Below, piece after piece: positions 1-6,234 of a DNA stretch of 8,969 nucleotides (position 1 is the first letter of the stretch; each line of letters opens with the position of its first letter). Origin of the DNA: Erysipelotrichaceae bacterium. Its GTDB lineage: Bacteria; Bacillota_I; Bacilli_A; Erysipelotrichales; Erysipelotrichaceae. The DNA lies in assembly GCA_003446295.1 (NCBI GenBank), contig DMBB01000350.1, positions 1 through 8,969 on the forward strand, in the 5' to 3' direction. Position numbers and translations under genes: made by a program. Under the pieces are notes generated by a model. That model searched no databases. It saw nothing but the letters and a program-made list of their open reading frames with translations, and had not been told where the DNA came from.

Positions 1-900
1 AACATGATGATCCAGATGCTGAAGCAGAAGGGCGCGGGCTACTCCAATGAGAACGGAGAGATCGAGATCTTCAATGATACGACCAAGGAGATCCTCTATA
101 CCGTGGCCGAACATGCAAAGAGCGGCGCCTTCTCAACATTCAAGATCTCAAGCTATCCGGCAAACTTCCTGGATGCCGGTCAGTGCATCTTCGCGATCGA
201 CTCGACAGCCGGCGCGACATGGATGGGCACCTACGCGCCGCTGTCTGATATCAGTGCTGATAAATTCGTCGAGTTCGAAACAGCCGTCAGAACAGTACCG
301 CAGTTTGATCCCTCAGATCCGTATATGATCTCGCAGGGTCCTTCCATCTGTGTCTTCAACAAACGCGATCCCCAGGAGGTCCTGGCATCCTGGCTGTTTG
401 CCCAGTACCTGCTGACAAACGATGTCCAGATCGCTTATTCAGAGACAGAAGGCTACGTTCCTGTAACGATGAAGGCAAGAAACGATCCTTCTTATCAGGA
501 TTACCTGGCAAGAAGCGGCGAAGACAATGATGTGCATTACAATGTCAAGATAGAAGCAACACAGCTTCTGCTGGAAAACACGGAACATACATTCGTGACG
601 CCTGTCTTCAACGGCTCCACTTCACTGCGTGATGCGGCAGGACAGCTGATCGAAAACGTAACGAAGTCGGTCAACCGCAAGGAAACGATCGATGAAGCGT
701 ATATGGAAAAACTCTTCGACAGCGTGACTGCCCTGTACCGTCTTGATCAGGGCTCCGCAGCAGGGGCTGATTCCAGAGAGGATCTCGGACCGCTTCCGGC
801 AACCGCGAAGTGGATGCTCGGAATGCTTGCGGTGACATGGGTATGCATCGGCGCTTATGTCCTGCGCATGCGGGCAAAACAAAAGAAAGAGGAAGCCTGA
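1..900 (+). CDS. ABC transporter extracellular solute-binding protein, C-terminal part (5' end cut by window)
   Basis: The frame is open from the first base, so the N-terminus (signal peptide and first lobe) lies outside the window; the ATG at 4 is probably internal. The visible 299 residues resemble the C-terminal lobe of family-1 (MalE/UgpB-like) solute-binding proteins: a segment with G-A-T-W-M-G and APL near residues 69-81, a helix reading EVLASWLFAQYLL (about 124-136) followed by a Y-x-P-V-type segment (EGYVPVT), and PVFNGSTSLRD (about 202-212), matching the 'P.F.GS...R' region of these proteins. Such proteins capture sugars or other small solutes outside the cell and deliver them to a permease. 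Unusually, the protein ends with LPATA, a hydrophobic stretch of about 19 residues and a basic RMRAKQKK tail, instead of ending in the soluble domain. Substrate cannot be told. Family assignment is by recalled pattern, not by search. Confidence 0.82.
   Translation, partial: NMMIQMLKQKGAGYSNENGEIEIFNDTTKEILYTVAEHAKSGAFSTFKISSYPANFLDAGQCIFAIDSTAGATWMGTYAPLSDISADKFVEFETAVRTVPQFDPSDPYMISQGPSICVFNKRDPQEVLASWLFAQYLLTNDVQIAYSETEGYVPVTMKARNDPSYQDYLARSGEDNDVHYNVKIEATQLLLENTEHTFVTPVFNGSTSLRDAAGQLIENVTKSVNRKETIDEAYMEKLFDSVTALYRLDQGSAAGADSREDLGPLPATAKWMLGMLAVTWVCIGAYVLRMRAKQKKEEA
793..897 (+). other. C-terminal LPATA motif, transmembrane segment and basic tail (possible cell-wall sorting signal)
   Basis: The last 35 residues of the solute-binding protein read LPATA, then a hydrophobic segment (KWMLGMLAVTWVCIGAYVL), then positively charged RMRAKQKKEEA. 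This is the three-part order of a Gram-positive sortase sorting signal, with Ala in place of the usual Gly of LPxTG. The alternative is a plain C-terminal membrane anchor. The order and composition are seen directly; sortase processing is inference, and no sortase gene is in the window. Confidence 0.5.
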
Positions 901-910
901 CCATCAATTA

Positions 911-940
911 TTCACAGCTTTCCGATAATTCAGTTATAAT
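911..940 (+). promoter_or_regulatory. sigma-A-type promoter for the OB-fold lipoprotein gene
   Basis: A -35-like TTCACA (911-916) is separated by 18 bases from a consensus -10 TATAAT (935-940). It lies in the 74-base gap after the solute-binding protein gene and about 35 bases before the lipoprotein start, so the lipoprotein can be transcribed on its own. The -10 is perfect; the -35 matches at four of six positions. Confidence 0.65.
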
Positions 941-974
941 AATCTATGTTCCATTGAAAGGGGGAACGATTATC

Positions 975-1721
975 ATGAAGAAAATTACGAAAGTATTACT
1001 CTCATCAGTTCTTCTTCTTGCGGCCGGATGCGGTGCAAAGAAAGAGGATACTCCTGCCGGACCTGATACAGCAAAATCAGAAGGCGTCATGACATATGCG
1101 GAATATGCAGCTGCTGAACTCAATTCAGAAGTTACGATCGAAGCTTATGTTCAGGGCAAACAGTCCTGGTGGGATAACACAGCTACAGTATATACACAGG
1201 ACGCTGACGGTGCATATTTCATCTATGGCATGGCATGCTCCGAAGCTGACTATGAAAAGCTGGTTACAGGCCAGAAGATCAAGGTCAAGGGCTACAAGTC
1301 CGAATGGTCCGGAGAGATCGAGATCACAGATGCTACATTCGAGCTGGAAGACGGAAACTGGGTCGCGACAGCTGTTGATGTAACAGATCTGCTTGGAAAA
1401 GACGAACTGATCGATCACCAGAATCAGCTGGTTTCCTTCAAGGACATGACAGTTGAAGCAAAGAAGGATGACAACGGCAATGATGTCGCATTTATGTACA
1501 ACTGGGATGGTTCCGGTACACAGGGCGATGACCTGTACTTCGATGTTTCCAAAGACGGCAAAACATACACATTCACTGTAGAGTCATACCTCTGCGACAG
1601 CAGCACGGATGTCTACAAGGCAGTTGAAGGCCTGGCAGTCGGCGACAAAGTTGATCTGGAAGGCTTCCTGTACTGGTATGAAGGCGTCAACCCGCATATC
1701 ACAAAGGTTACAAAGAAATAA
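975..1721 (+). CDS. Lipoprotein with two predicted OB-fold-like modules
   Basis: A 248-residue exported protein. It starts with MKK, a hydrophobic stretch and the lipobox LAAGC, so Cys19 should be lipidated and the protein anchored on the outer face of the membrane. The ATG at 975 is chosen because it has a purine-rich GAAAGGGGG site (956-964) and gives an intact signal peptide; the frame is open further upstream but that would bury the signal. After a short Lys/Asp/Pro linker comes a module at about 38-127 and a second at about 128-248. Each has alternating beta-type stretches and a G-(Q/D)-K-(I/V)-x-(V/L)-x-G turn (TGQKIKVKGY; VGDKVDLEGF) followed by a segment with 'I' rich strands, which resembles the OB-fold (tRNA_anti-like) repeats of many Bacillota lipoproteins. 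Ligand unknown. The protein is rich in Asp, Tyr and Trp. Its own promoter and the terminator behind it make it monocistronic. Export is confident; the fold is a moderate call. Confidence 0.85.
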   Translation: MKKITKVLLSSVLLLAAGCGAKKEDTPAGPDTAKSEGVMTYAEYAAAELNSEVTIEAYVQGKQSWWDNTATVYTQDADGAYFIYGMACSEADYEKLVTGQKIKVKGYKSEWSGEIEITDATFELEDGNWVATAVDVTDLLGKDELIDHQNQLVSFKDMTVEAKKDDNGNDVAFMYNWDGSGTQGDDLYFDVSKDGKTYTFTVESYLCDSSTDVYKAVEGLAVGDKVDLEGFLYWYEGVNPHITKVTKK

Positions 1722-1731
1722 CATTCATCAC

Positions 1732-1760
1732 AAACGGAAGATCTGATCTTCCGTTTTTCT
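1732..1760 (+). terminator. Rho-independent terminator after the lipoprotein gene
   Basis: A perfect 11-bp stem (AAACGGAAGAT, 1732-1742; ATCTTCCGTTT, 1746-1756) with a three-base loop sits ten bases after the stop codon and runs into TTCTTT. The A-tract at the base of the left arm would let it work, more weakly, on the other strand. Confidence 0.88.
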
Positions 1761-1761
1761 T

Positions 1762-1803
1762 TGACAAACAGAAAAGACTCCTGGGTGAGCCTTTTCTGTG
1801 TCA
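1762..1803 (+). terminator. Second, imperfect hairpin directly after the first terminator
   Basis: TGACA (1762-1766) pairs with TGTCA (1799-1803) and CAGAAAAG (1769-1776) with CTTTTCTG (1791-1798); two adenines bulge on the left, and CTC/GAG extends the stem around a CTGGGT loop. The inner part (AAAAG ... CTTTTCTG) has the A-tract/stem/T-tract layout of an intrinsic terminator, so it could be a backup. There is no long T-tract after the full stem, so another role is possible. Confidence 0.55.
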
Positions 1804-2027
1804 TAGAGGGGGATATCATCGTATCAATAAAGATACTGCCGTTTACGTTCTGATGTATCTATGTTACAGCCTCCCTCCGGGATGTCACTGCCAAAAAAAG
1901 GGATAATTATTAACACTTTTGTGATTTTGATGTGCTTGATTAATGTCGCTGTATACTGCACGTTTTTTGTGTCATGCGACTTTATTGGATGTAAAATGAT
2001 GTTAAAGAATAAGGAGATAGAAATCAT
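1804..2027. other. Intergenic leader before the DUF937 gene, with a weak promoter candidate
   Basis: With the hairpins before it, the gap between the lipoprotein and DUF937 genes is about 300 bases. The left part holds a small hairpin (GTATC ... GATAC, 1821-1836). The right part is AT-rich with a -10-like TATACT (1952-1957) and a poor -35 TTGATG (1927-1932) at a long 19-base spacing. A second -10-like TAAAAT (1992-1997) follows. I recognise no riboswitch. The translation start at 2028 has AAGGAG at 2011-2016. No convincing gene is seen on either strand. Confidence 0.4.
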
Positions 2028-2753
2028 ATGAATTTACTGCAGCTTTTACTGAGCGCCCTGCTTTCCAATTCCTCTGTCAATTCCGTATCCAAGAAGACAG
2101 GACTGACATCCATACTCGTCAGAAAACTGATCATGGCAGCTCTGCCTGTACTGATCAAGTACCTGACACAGAACGTGCTCTCACAGGGCGGTGCAGCATC
2201 ACTGCTGAATGCTCTGACACAGCATACAAGCAAGCGCTCCATGGCTGAACAGATCGACGAAGTCGATGAGGAAGACGGCGGCAAGATCATCCGTCATATC
2301 CTCGGCAAGGATGAACAGAAGGTCGTAGCTGATCTGGCTGAAGAAACAGGACTGAAGGGTGAGGAAGTTACCAGAGGTCTGGCAAGCTTTGCACCGGCTC
2401 TGCTTTCCGCACTTTCTGCCGCAACAGCTTCTTCTGCTCAGCAGCAGCAGACAACAGCCGCAGCAGCACCTGCAGCTGATCTGACAAGCCTCTTCAATAC
2501 ATTCGCAGGACAGACAGTCCAGCAGGCACAGGCACAGGCTCAGCAGCCTTCCGGTGCAGCAGGTCTTCTGAATTCACTGCTCGGCGGCGGCACATCACAG
2601 GCAGCAGCTCCGTCCGCAAATACAGCAGCCAGCGCAGGTTCCCTGCTCAGTCTGCTCGGCCAGATGGCACAGCCTCAGCAGCCTGTACAGCAGCCTACCG
2701 CTCAGATGGACGGCACGCAGCTGCTGAACATCCTCGCTTCCATGATGAAATAA
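2028..2753 (+). CDS. DUF937 domain protein with Ala/Gln-rich C-terminal half
   Basis: A 241-residue protein. The first ~130 residues match the DUF937 (YidB-like) pattern: N-terminal MNLLQLLLSALL, then a KKTGLTSILVRKLI segment, LPVLIKYLT, GAASLLNALTQH, and an acidic D-E-E-D-G-G-KII-HILG motif near 80-93, then an AEETGLKGEEV helix and a FAPALLSAL helix. The family is widespread and its role is not established. The second half is low-complexity Ala/Gln/Pro/Thr with four spaced amphipathic pieces (LTSLFNTF, GLLNSLLGGG, SLLSLLGQM, LLNILASMM), suggesting a flexible tail with short hydrophobic repeats. No signal peptide or clear membrane span, so probably cytoplasmic or self-assembling. Start supported by AAGGAG eleven bases upstream. 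A strong terminator follows, so it seems to be a single-gene unit. Confidence 0.88.
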   Translation: MNLLQLLLSALLSNSSVNSVSKKTGLTSILVRKLIMAALPVLIKYLTQNVLSQGGAASLLNALTQHTSKRSMAEQIDEVDEEDGGKIIRHILGKDEQKVVADLAEETGLKGEEVTRGLASFAPALLSALSAATASSAQQQQTTAAAAPAADLTSLFNTFAGQTVQQAQAQAQQPSGAAGLLNSLLGGGTSQAAAPSANTAASAGSLLSLLGQMAQPQQPVQQPTAQMDGTQLLNILASMMK

Positions 2754-2772
2754 TCAGAACATATTTCATATC

Positions 2773-2804
2773 AGGATCTGCATGCAGATGCGGATCCTTT
2801 TTTT
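2773..2804 (+). terminator. Strong Rho-independent terminator after the DUF937 gene
   Basis: AGGATCTGCAT (2773-2783) pairs with ATGCGGATCCT (2788-2798), one T-G wobble, around the four-base loop GCAG, followed directly by seven thymines (2798-2804). It begins 20 bases after the stop codon. Confidence 0.92.
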
Positions 2805-2851
2805 CGCAGAATAAACACTTCCTGTAATGAAATCATGGAAGGAGAACATTT

Positions 2852-3853
2852 ATGGAATTAAGACTGGGATATATCTCAGAACTGTACACATCATTCCTGG
2901 AAATCGACCCCGGAAGCCAGCTCGACATTCTGGAAGAGTGGTTTCCCGGTCTGATCATTACGGTCAGGGAGGAACCGGGAAAGCAGGAAGCGGAGTATGC
3001 CGATCATGAATACCGGATCTATGCATCGAGGGAACACGGGAAACTGTATTCCGGAGGCAGCAGAAGGATCTCACAGATCACCGGCAGGCTGATCGGCACC
3101 GCAAAAGGCAACCAGGAAAAGGAGCGTAAGACAGCAGAACTGATCCGCAGACATCTGGCTGCCCTGATGGTGACGGATATGGATCTGCTGACTGATCTGC
3201 AGAAACATGTATACCGGCATATCGAATCATTCAGTGATGAGCAGATGGATGCGTTCGGAGAGAACGTACTGCAGGCTGTTCTGGAAATGGCTGACAAACG
3301 GGCAGAAATGGATGAGTACAGTAAAAACAGCGAGCCGTTTCCGATGGATGATGAATGCTTTGACGGGATCCTCTACAATGCGGCATACCAGCTGACGCTG
3401 TATGACAGGGAGTCATTGGCGACAGCCTATCTCTGGCTGCTGATCGGAGGGCTGCTGCGGAATGAAGCAGGCAGGGTGCAGAGAATGTTCGACAGTTCCC
3501 TGGTCCCTGTGCACAGACAATCAAGTGAAGACGGAACACTGCGCGACAAGATCCATTTCCTCTTCTTTCCGGAGGAATATGAACCGGTCTATTTCGGAGA
3601 TGACTTTGACCGGAAACATCCGGGCGTGGAATGGTATTGCGATCAATGCCTGGAACATCTGAATGAACAGGACGGCTTTGATGATCATCTGCCTGTATGG
3701 CAGTGCAGGGTATGCGGCTGGTTGAATGATCTTGATTCAGACGAGATCTATGAAAACCGTGAGGATGCCATGAACGGCGTAAGACGCAGCAGTGCCAGAC
3801 GCATGGAGGAAGCTGTTGCCCGCAGAAAAGCAGAACTTCAGGAGGATTCCTGA
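2852..3853 (+). CDS. Unrecognised 333-residue protein with C-terminal zinc ribbon
   Basis: I do not recognise the family. The N-terminal ~60 residues look alpha/beta and acidic (MELRLGYISELY, then an EEWFPGLIITV strand). Residues ~70-250 look mostly helical and rich in charged residues and Met. At 261-288 sit two knuckles, CDQC (Cys263, Cys266) and CRVC (Cys285, Cys288), 18 residues apart and each next to Trp/Gly, as in rubredoxin-like or TFIIB-like zinc ribbons. The last ~30 residues form a charged, probably helical tail (RRSSARRMEEAVARRKAEL). No signal peptide or membrane span is seen, so it is likely cytoplasmic. The start at 2852 has AAGGAG at 2839-2844, seven bases upstream. It follows a strong terminator and so needs its own promoter; a weak candidate is TTCGCA (2803-2808) with TAATGA (2825-2830). 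The coding frame is confident; the function is unknown. Confidence 0.85.
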   Translation: MELRLGYISELYTSFLEIDPGSQLDILEEWFPGLIITVREEPGKQEAEYADHEYRIYASREHGKLYSGGSRRISQITGRLIGTAKGNQEKERKTAELIRRHLAALMVTDMDLLTDLQKHVYRHIESFSDEQMDAFGENVLQAVLEMADKRAEMDEYSKNSEPFPMDDECFDGILYNAAYQLTLYDRESLATAYLWLLIGGLLRNEAGRVQRMFDSSLVPVHRQSSEDGTLRDKIHFLFFPEEYEPVYFGDDFDRKHPGVEWYCDQCLEHLNEQDGFDDHLPVWQCRVCGWLNDLDSDEIYENREDAMNGVRRSSARRMEEAVARRKAELQEDS

Positions 3854-3924
3854 TCGTTTTGGAAACTTTTTGGGCATAGATACTGATCGATCCTTCCGTT
3901 AAGATTTGCCTGCAGGTAAGCAGG

Positions 3925-4311
3925 ATGACGGAAGAACAGACATACCGTTCCCTAAGGGACAAATCAATTCATCTGTACAGTGTATCGGAGATCTGCGCAC
4001 TTACAGGAGTGACCAGAAAGACACTCTTTTACTATGACAGGACGGGCCTGCTCAAACCTGTATGCCGGACCGGTTCACAGAACTTCAAACAATACGATGC
4101 CAAGACGCTGATGCGTCTGCGCATGATCCTGAGATACCGGGAAGCAGGACTGCATCTGTCCGAGATCGCAGCACTTCTGGATGATCCGGATTGTGACAGG
4201 GTCAGCGTGCTGAATCAGGCAATGGAGAGAATGCGGCAGGAATGCGATAAGACGAATGATCAGATCAGCCGCCTTCAGGCGATGATCGGAAGAATACAAG
4301 GAGGACAGTAA
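3925..4311 (+). CDS. MerR-family transcriptional regulator
   Basis: A 128-residue DNA-binding protein. Residues 17-45 (LYSVSEICALTGV, then TRKTLFYYDRTGLLKP) are the classical MerR winged helix-turn-helix, including the conserved YYDR-GLL-P element. Residues 54-87 (FKQYDAKTLMRLRMI and AGLHLSEIAALLDD) form the second half of the DNA-binding domain. Residues ~95-125 are a long helix for the dimer coiled coil. There is no sizable ligand domain and only one Cys (Cys24, inside the helix-turn-helix) before a Cys near position 90 and another near 110, so metal sensing of the MerR/CueR type is not evident. The start codon has only a weak AGG (3914-3916), but no better start precedes the helix-turn-helix. 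It overlaps the next gene by one base. Members usually bend promoter DNA as dimers; its likely target is its own operon or a neighbour, which is inference. Confidence 0.92.
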   Translation: MTEEQTYRSLRDKSIHLYSVSEICALTGVTRKTLFYYDRTGLLKPVCRTGSQNFKQYDAKTLMRLRMILRYREAGLHLSEIAALLDDPDCDRVSVLNQAMERMRQECDKTNDQISRLQAMIGRIQGGQ

Positions 4312-4562
4312 TGGCTGAAAAAACGATTCTCATGTACGGTACCTACAAAACATCCGAACTCGAAACTCTTGAACAGCTCTACGAACAGGCGTCTGCCGAG
4401 TATACAACAGGTTCACATCTGACGTACAGGGGACTTGTCTACTATGTGATCGAAGGGCATGTGACACCGTCACAGCTGAAGCAGATCAAGGAAGCTGTGG
4501 ATCATATTGCAAAAACAAACTACCATTGGGGCAGGATGACATTCAATAAAACGGTATGGTGA
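4311..4562 (+). CDS. Small unrecognised protein co-translated with the MerR regulator
   Basis: An 83-residue soluble protein whose ATG shares its A with the TAA stop of the MerR gene; a perfect AAGGAGG (4298-4304) lies six bases upstream inside the regulator's end. The sequence suggests a compact alpha/beta fold: strand (EKTILMYGTY), helix (SELETLEQLYEQASAEY), strand around LTYRGLVYYVIEG, helix (PSQLKQIKEAVDHIAK), and an aromatic C-terminus (NYHWGRMTFNKTVW). No Cys, no signal, no membrane span. I do not recognise the family. Tight translational coupling suggests it works with the MerR protein or is what the regulator controls; a ligand-binding or anti-regulator role is only a guess. Confidence 0.82.
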   Translation: MAEKTILMYGTYKTSELETLEQLYEQASAEYTTGSHLTYRGLVYYVIEGHVTPSQLKQIKEAVDHIAKTNYHWGRMTFNKTVW

Positions 4563-4660
4563 AGAGTCACGCAGTGAAACAGGAGAAACCTCCCGGATAT
4601 CATGGAAAACCTGATGCGTGCTGCATGATCACAGGAACACTCACAAAAGAATAACAAAAC

Positions 4661-4709
4661 AAGGCTGATGACCCGTGAAGGATCACAGCCTTTCATAATA
4701 AATTTTTTT
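4661..4709 (+). terminator. Terminator of the MerR operon, possibly bidirectional
   Basis: AAGGCTG-A-TGA (4661-4671) pairs with TCA-CAGCCTT (4683-4692), one bulged base, around a loop of about eleven bases. A T-tract of seven (4703-4709) follows after an AT-rich spacer of ten bases, so on the plus strand it is not ideal. On the minus strand the same hairpin is followed at once by TTGTTTTGTTATT, making it a candidate backup terminator for the opposing gene. Confidence 0.65.
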
Positions 4710-4739
4710 CCGGTCCTGACCGGCTCGGCCGGTGCCGGG
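4710..4739. repeat. GC-rich cluster of CCGG palindromes with two competing hairpins
   Basis: Inside an AT-rich gap, 30 bases carry four CCGG tetramers (4710, 4720, 4729, 4735). CCGGTC (4710-4715) can pair with GACCGG (4718-4723), or ACCGGC (4719-4724) with GCCGGT (4728-4733); the two stems share 4719-4723 and cannot form together. The pairing is seen in the sequence; any role is unknown. The first stem has only a two-base loop and is probably the weaker one. Confidence 0.5.
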
Positions 4740-4818
4740 TAAAACTTCTGATGATCGGTGAACCGGAATGCTTTGATCTTTTGGAAACAATGCTGTACAA
4801 AGACTATCTGCCTGCATG

Positions 4819-4847
4819 AAAAAAGGAACTGCTGTCCGCAGTTCCTT
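4819..4847 (-). terminator. Rho-independent terminator of the DUF349 gene
   Basis: Read on the minus strand, AAGGAACTGC (4847-4838) pairs with GCAGTTCCTT (4832-4823) around a five-base loop and runs into a T-tract (plus-strand adenines 4819-4824). It starts nine bases after the minus-strand stop codon at 4856. Confidence 0.9.
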
Positions 4848-4855
4848 CATGAGAT

Positions 4856-6223
4856 TCAGCTGAGCTTTGTCTTGAGATCTTCGATCTCTTTCTCAACGGA
4901 TTCGATCTCACCCTTCTTCAGGTAGACGGATGTTTCGAGATCCTTTTTCATAGCAGGCTTCGGTACGATCGTCATACGGTATTCCAGATCTTCGATCTGT
5001 TTGTTGAGTTCTTCAACCTTTGCCAGTCTGCTGTCGATCTGATCCTGGAAACGCTTGTCAGCGATTGCCTTCTTGGCACTCCAGAATTCTTCCTTTGCCT
5101 TGCAGAATTCATCCCAGAGACGGTCGTTGTCATTCTTTCCAGAATAACCTGCTGTCTTCCATTCTCTGTCCAGAGCCTTCATGCGCTCTGTCTTTTCTTT
5201 GCTGTAGTTCTTTTCAGCTGTGATCGCTGCTGCTTCTTCGATCAGGGCGTTCTTTGCTTCGATGCTCTTAGCCCACTGTGCATTGCGCTCATCGAAGAAT
5301 GCCTGTCTGCGGGCGAAGAAGTCCTGACGGATACCGTTGAACAGCTGCCAGAGTTCATCATCAATATCACGTCCTGCGCTGCCTGCTGCTTTCCAGTCGT
5401 TGAACAGGTTGTTCAGCTGTTCGCCTGCAGCCTTCCAGTTGGAAGGATTTTCAACGAGTTTCTTTGCGTTTTCAATAACTTCTTCCTTCTTTGCACGAGC
5501 CGCTGCACGGTTTGCATCGAGGTTGTCGAAGTATTCTCTCTGTCTTCTGCGCAGATCGTTTTCGATCGCGTTGAAGCGTCCCCACAGATCATCATCTGTG
5601 GAAGCGCCTGCGGAACCGATGTCGCTCAGTTCTCCGCGGAGTCCTTTCAGAATTTTTCTTGCTTCATTGAAGTTTGTGGCTTCTTTGATCTCTTCAGCCT
5701 TGGCAAGCACTGCTTCTTTCAGCGTGCGGTTAGCCTTGACTGTTTCGGCGCGGGAATCATATCTGCCTGATACCAGTTCGAAACGCTTAGCGTATTCTTC
5801 TTCTTTCGGGGTTTCCCAGTTGGGAAGTGCATTCCATGCCTCTTTGATCGCAGCGATCTTTGCTTCTGCATCTTCACTGTCGATCTCTTTCAGAACAGCT
5901 TCTGCTTCGCGGCACAGTGCCTGCTTTTTCAGAATGCCTTCTTCCATGACGTTCAGTGCATCTTCCTTGTACTCTGTTCCGTATTCAACAGCACCGCCTT
6001 CTTCAGCGGAATGCTGCCATGTAAACATAAGATATTTTCCGTTCACCTCGATACCGGTCCAGCGGCCGATTCCGTCCATTGTCTCCTTCGGTTCTGTAGG
6101 ATTTCCATCGGCATCTTTCGCGCCGTATAGGATCTCTACTGTTTTACCGCCAAAGGTATTGTGTGCACGTGTCTTTGTTTTTGCACACGGATCATTGAAA
6201 TCAGGTCTGTTCTGCCAGTTCAT
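4856..6223 (-). CDS. DUF349 repeat protein with an extra N-terminal domain
   Basis: A 455-residue protein. Three clear DUF349 helical repeats lie at about 165-235, 244-312 and 323-390, each with the core 'W/L-x-x-x-G-x-x-G-x-x-x-D-x-x-L-W-x-x-F' (for example WKAAGSAGRDIDDELWQLF at 278-296), followed by a charged helix. A degenerate fourth copy may sit at 100-160. The C-terminus (395-455) is a long charged coiled coil. The first ~90 residues are different, with GIGRWTGIEVNGKYLMFTWQ near 51-70, and look like a small beta domain. No signal or membrane span, so cytoplasmic. The family is common in bacteria but I know no settled function. The start at 6223 is preferred over an in-frame ATG at 6253, because AAGGAG lies at 6235-6240, eleven bases before it and downstream of the alternative. 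A single-gene unit, convergent with the MerR operon. Confidence 0.9.
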   Translation of the reverse strand: MNWQNRPDFNDPCAKTKTRAHNTFGGKTVEILYGAKDADGNPTEPKETMDGIGRWTGIEVNGKYLMFTWQHSAEEGGAVEYGTEYKEDALNVMEEGILKKQALCREAEAVLKEIDSEDAEAKIAAIKEAWNALPNWETPKEEEYAKRFELVSGRYDSRAETVKANRTLKEAVLAKAEEIKEATNFNEARKILKGLRGELSDIGSAGASTDDDLWGRFNAIENDLRRRQREYFDNLDANRAAARAKKEEVIENAKKLVENPSNWKAAGEQLNNLFNDWKAAGSAGRDIDDELWQLFNGIRQDFFARRQAFFDERNAQWAKSIEAKNALIEEAAAITAEKNYSKEKTERMKALDREWKTAGYSGKNDNDRLWDEFCKAKEEFWSAKKAIADKRFQDQIDSRLAKVEELNKQIEDLEYRMTIVPKPAMKKDLETSVYLKKGEIESVEKEIEDLKTKLS

Positions 6224-6234
6224 ATAGTGTTGTT

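Noticed and set aside
810..974. An upstream in-frame start for the lipoprotein gene
   Set aside because: It would overlap the solute-binding protein gene and put about 55 residues before the signal peptide and lipobox; the start at 975 has a promoter and ribosome site.
1824..2027. A 67-codon minus-strand frame before the DUF937 gene
   Set aside because: No ribosome site or motif; it overlaps the leader and promoter candidates of the downstream gene. A remnant of an old gene cannot be excluded but nothing supports it.
2445..2550. CAG-rich stretch as a possible tandem repeat or CRISPR-like array
   Set aside because: It is codon-level low complexity in a Gln/Ala-rich tail, with no regular spacers or direct repeats of constant length.
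3231..3962. A 243-codon open frame on the minus strand opposite the zinc-ribbon protein gene
   Set aside because: Its product is loaded with His, Pro, Arg, Ser and Cys without domain pattern, it has no ribosome site, and it lies opposite a gene with a good start and zinc motifs. It is an antisense shadow.
3857..4788. TTTTGGAAAC occurring twice (3857-3866 and 4779-4788), flanking the MerR operon, each followed by a TGCCTGCA
   Set aside because: The shared stretches are short, the spacing differs, and the second copy lies in a convergent gap without a gene to control. Probably chance, though a MerR binding test could include both.
5337..6227. A 296-codon open frame on the plus strand opposite the DUF349 gene
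   Set aside because: Ser/Phe/Ala-rich product expected from reading Glu/Lys/Ala-rich helices backwards; the minus-strand frame has clear DUF349 repeats, ribosome site and terminator.
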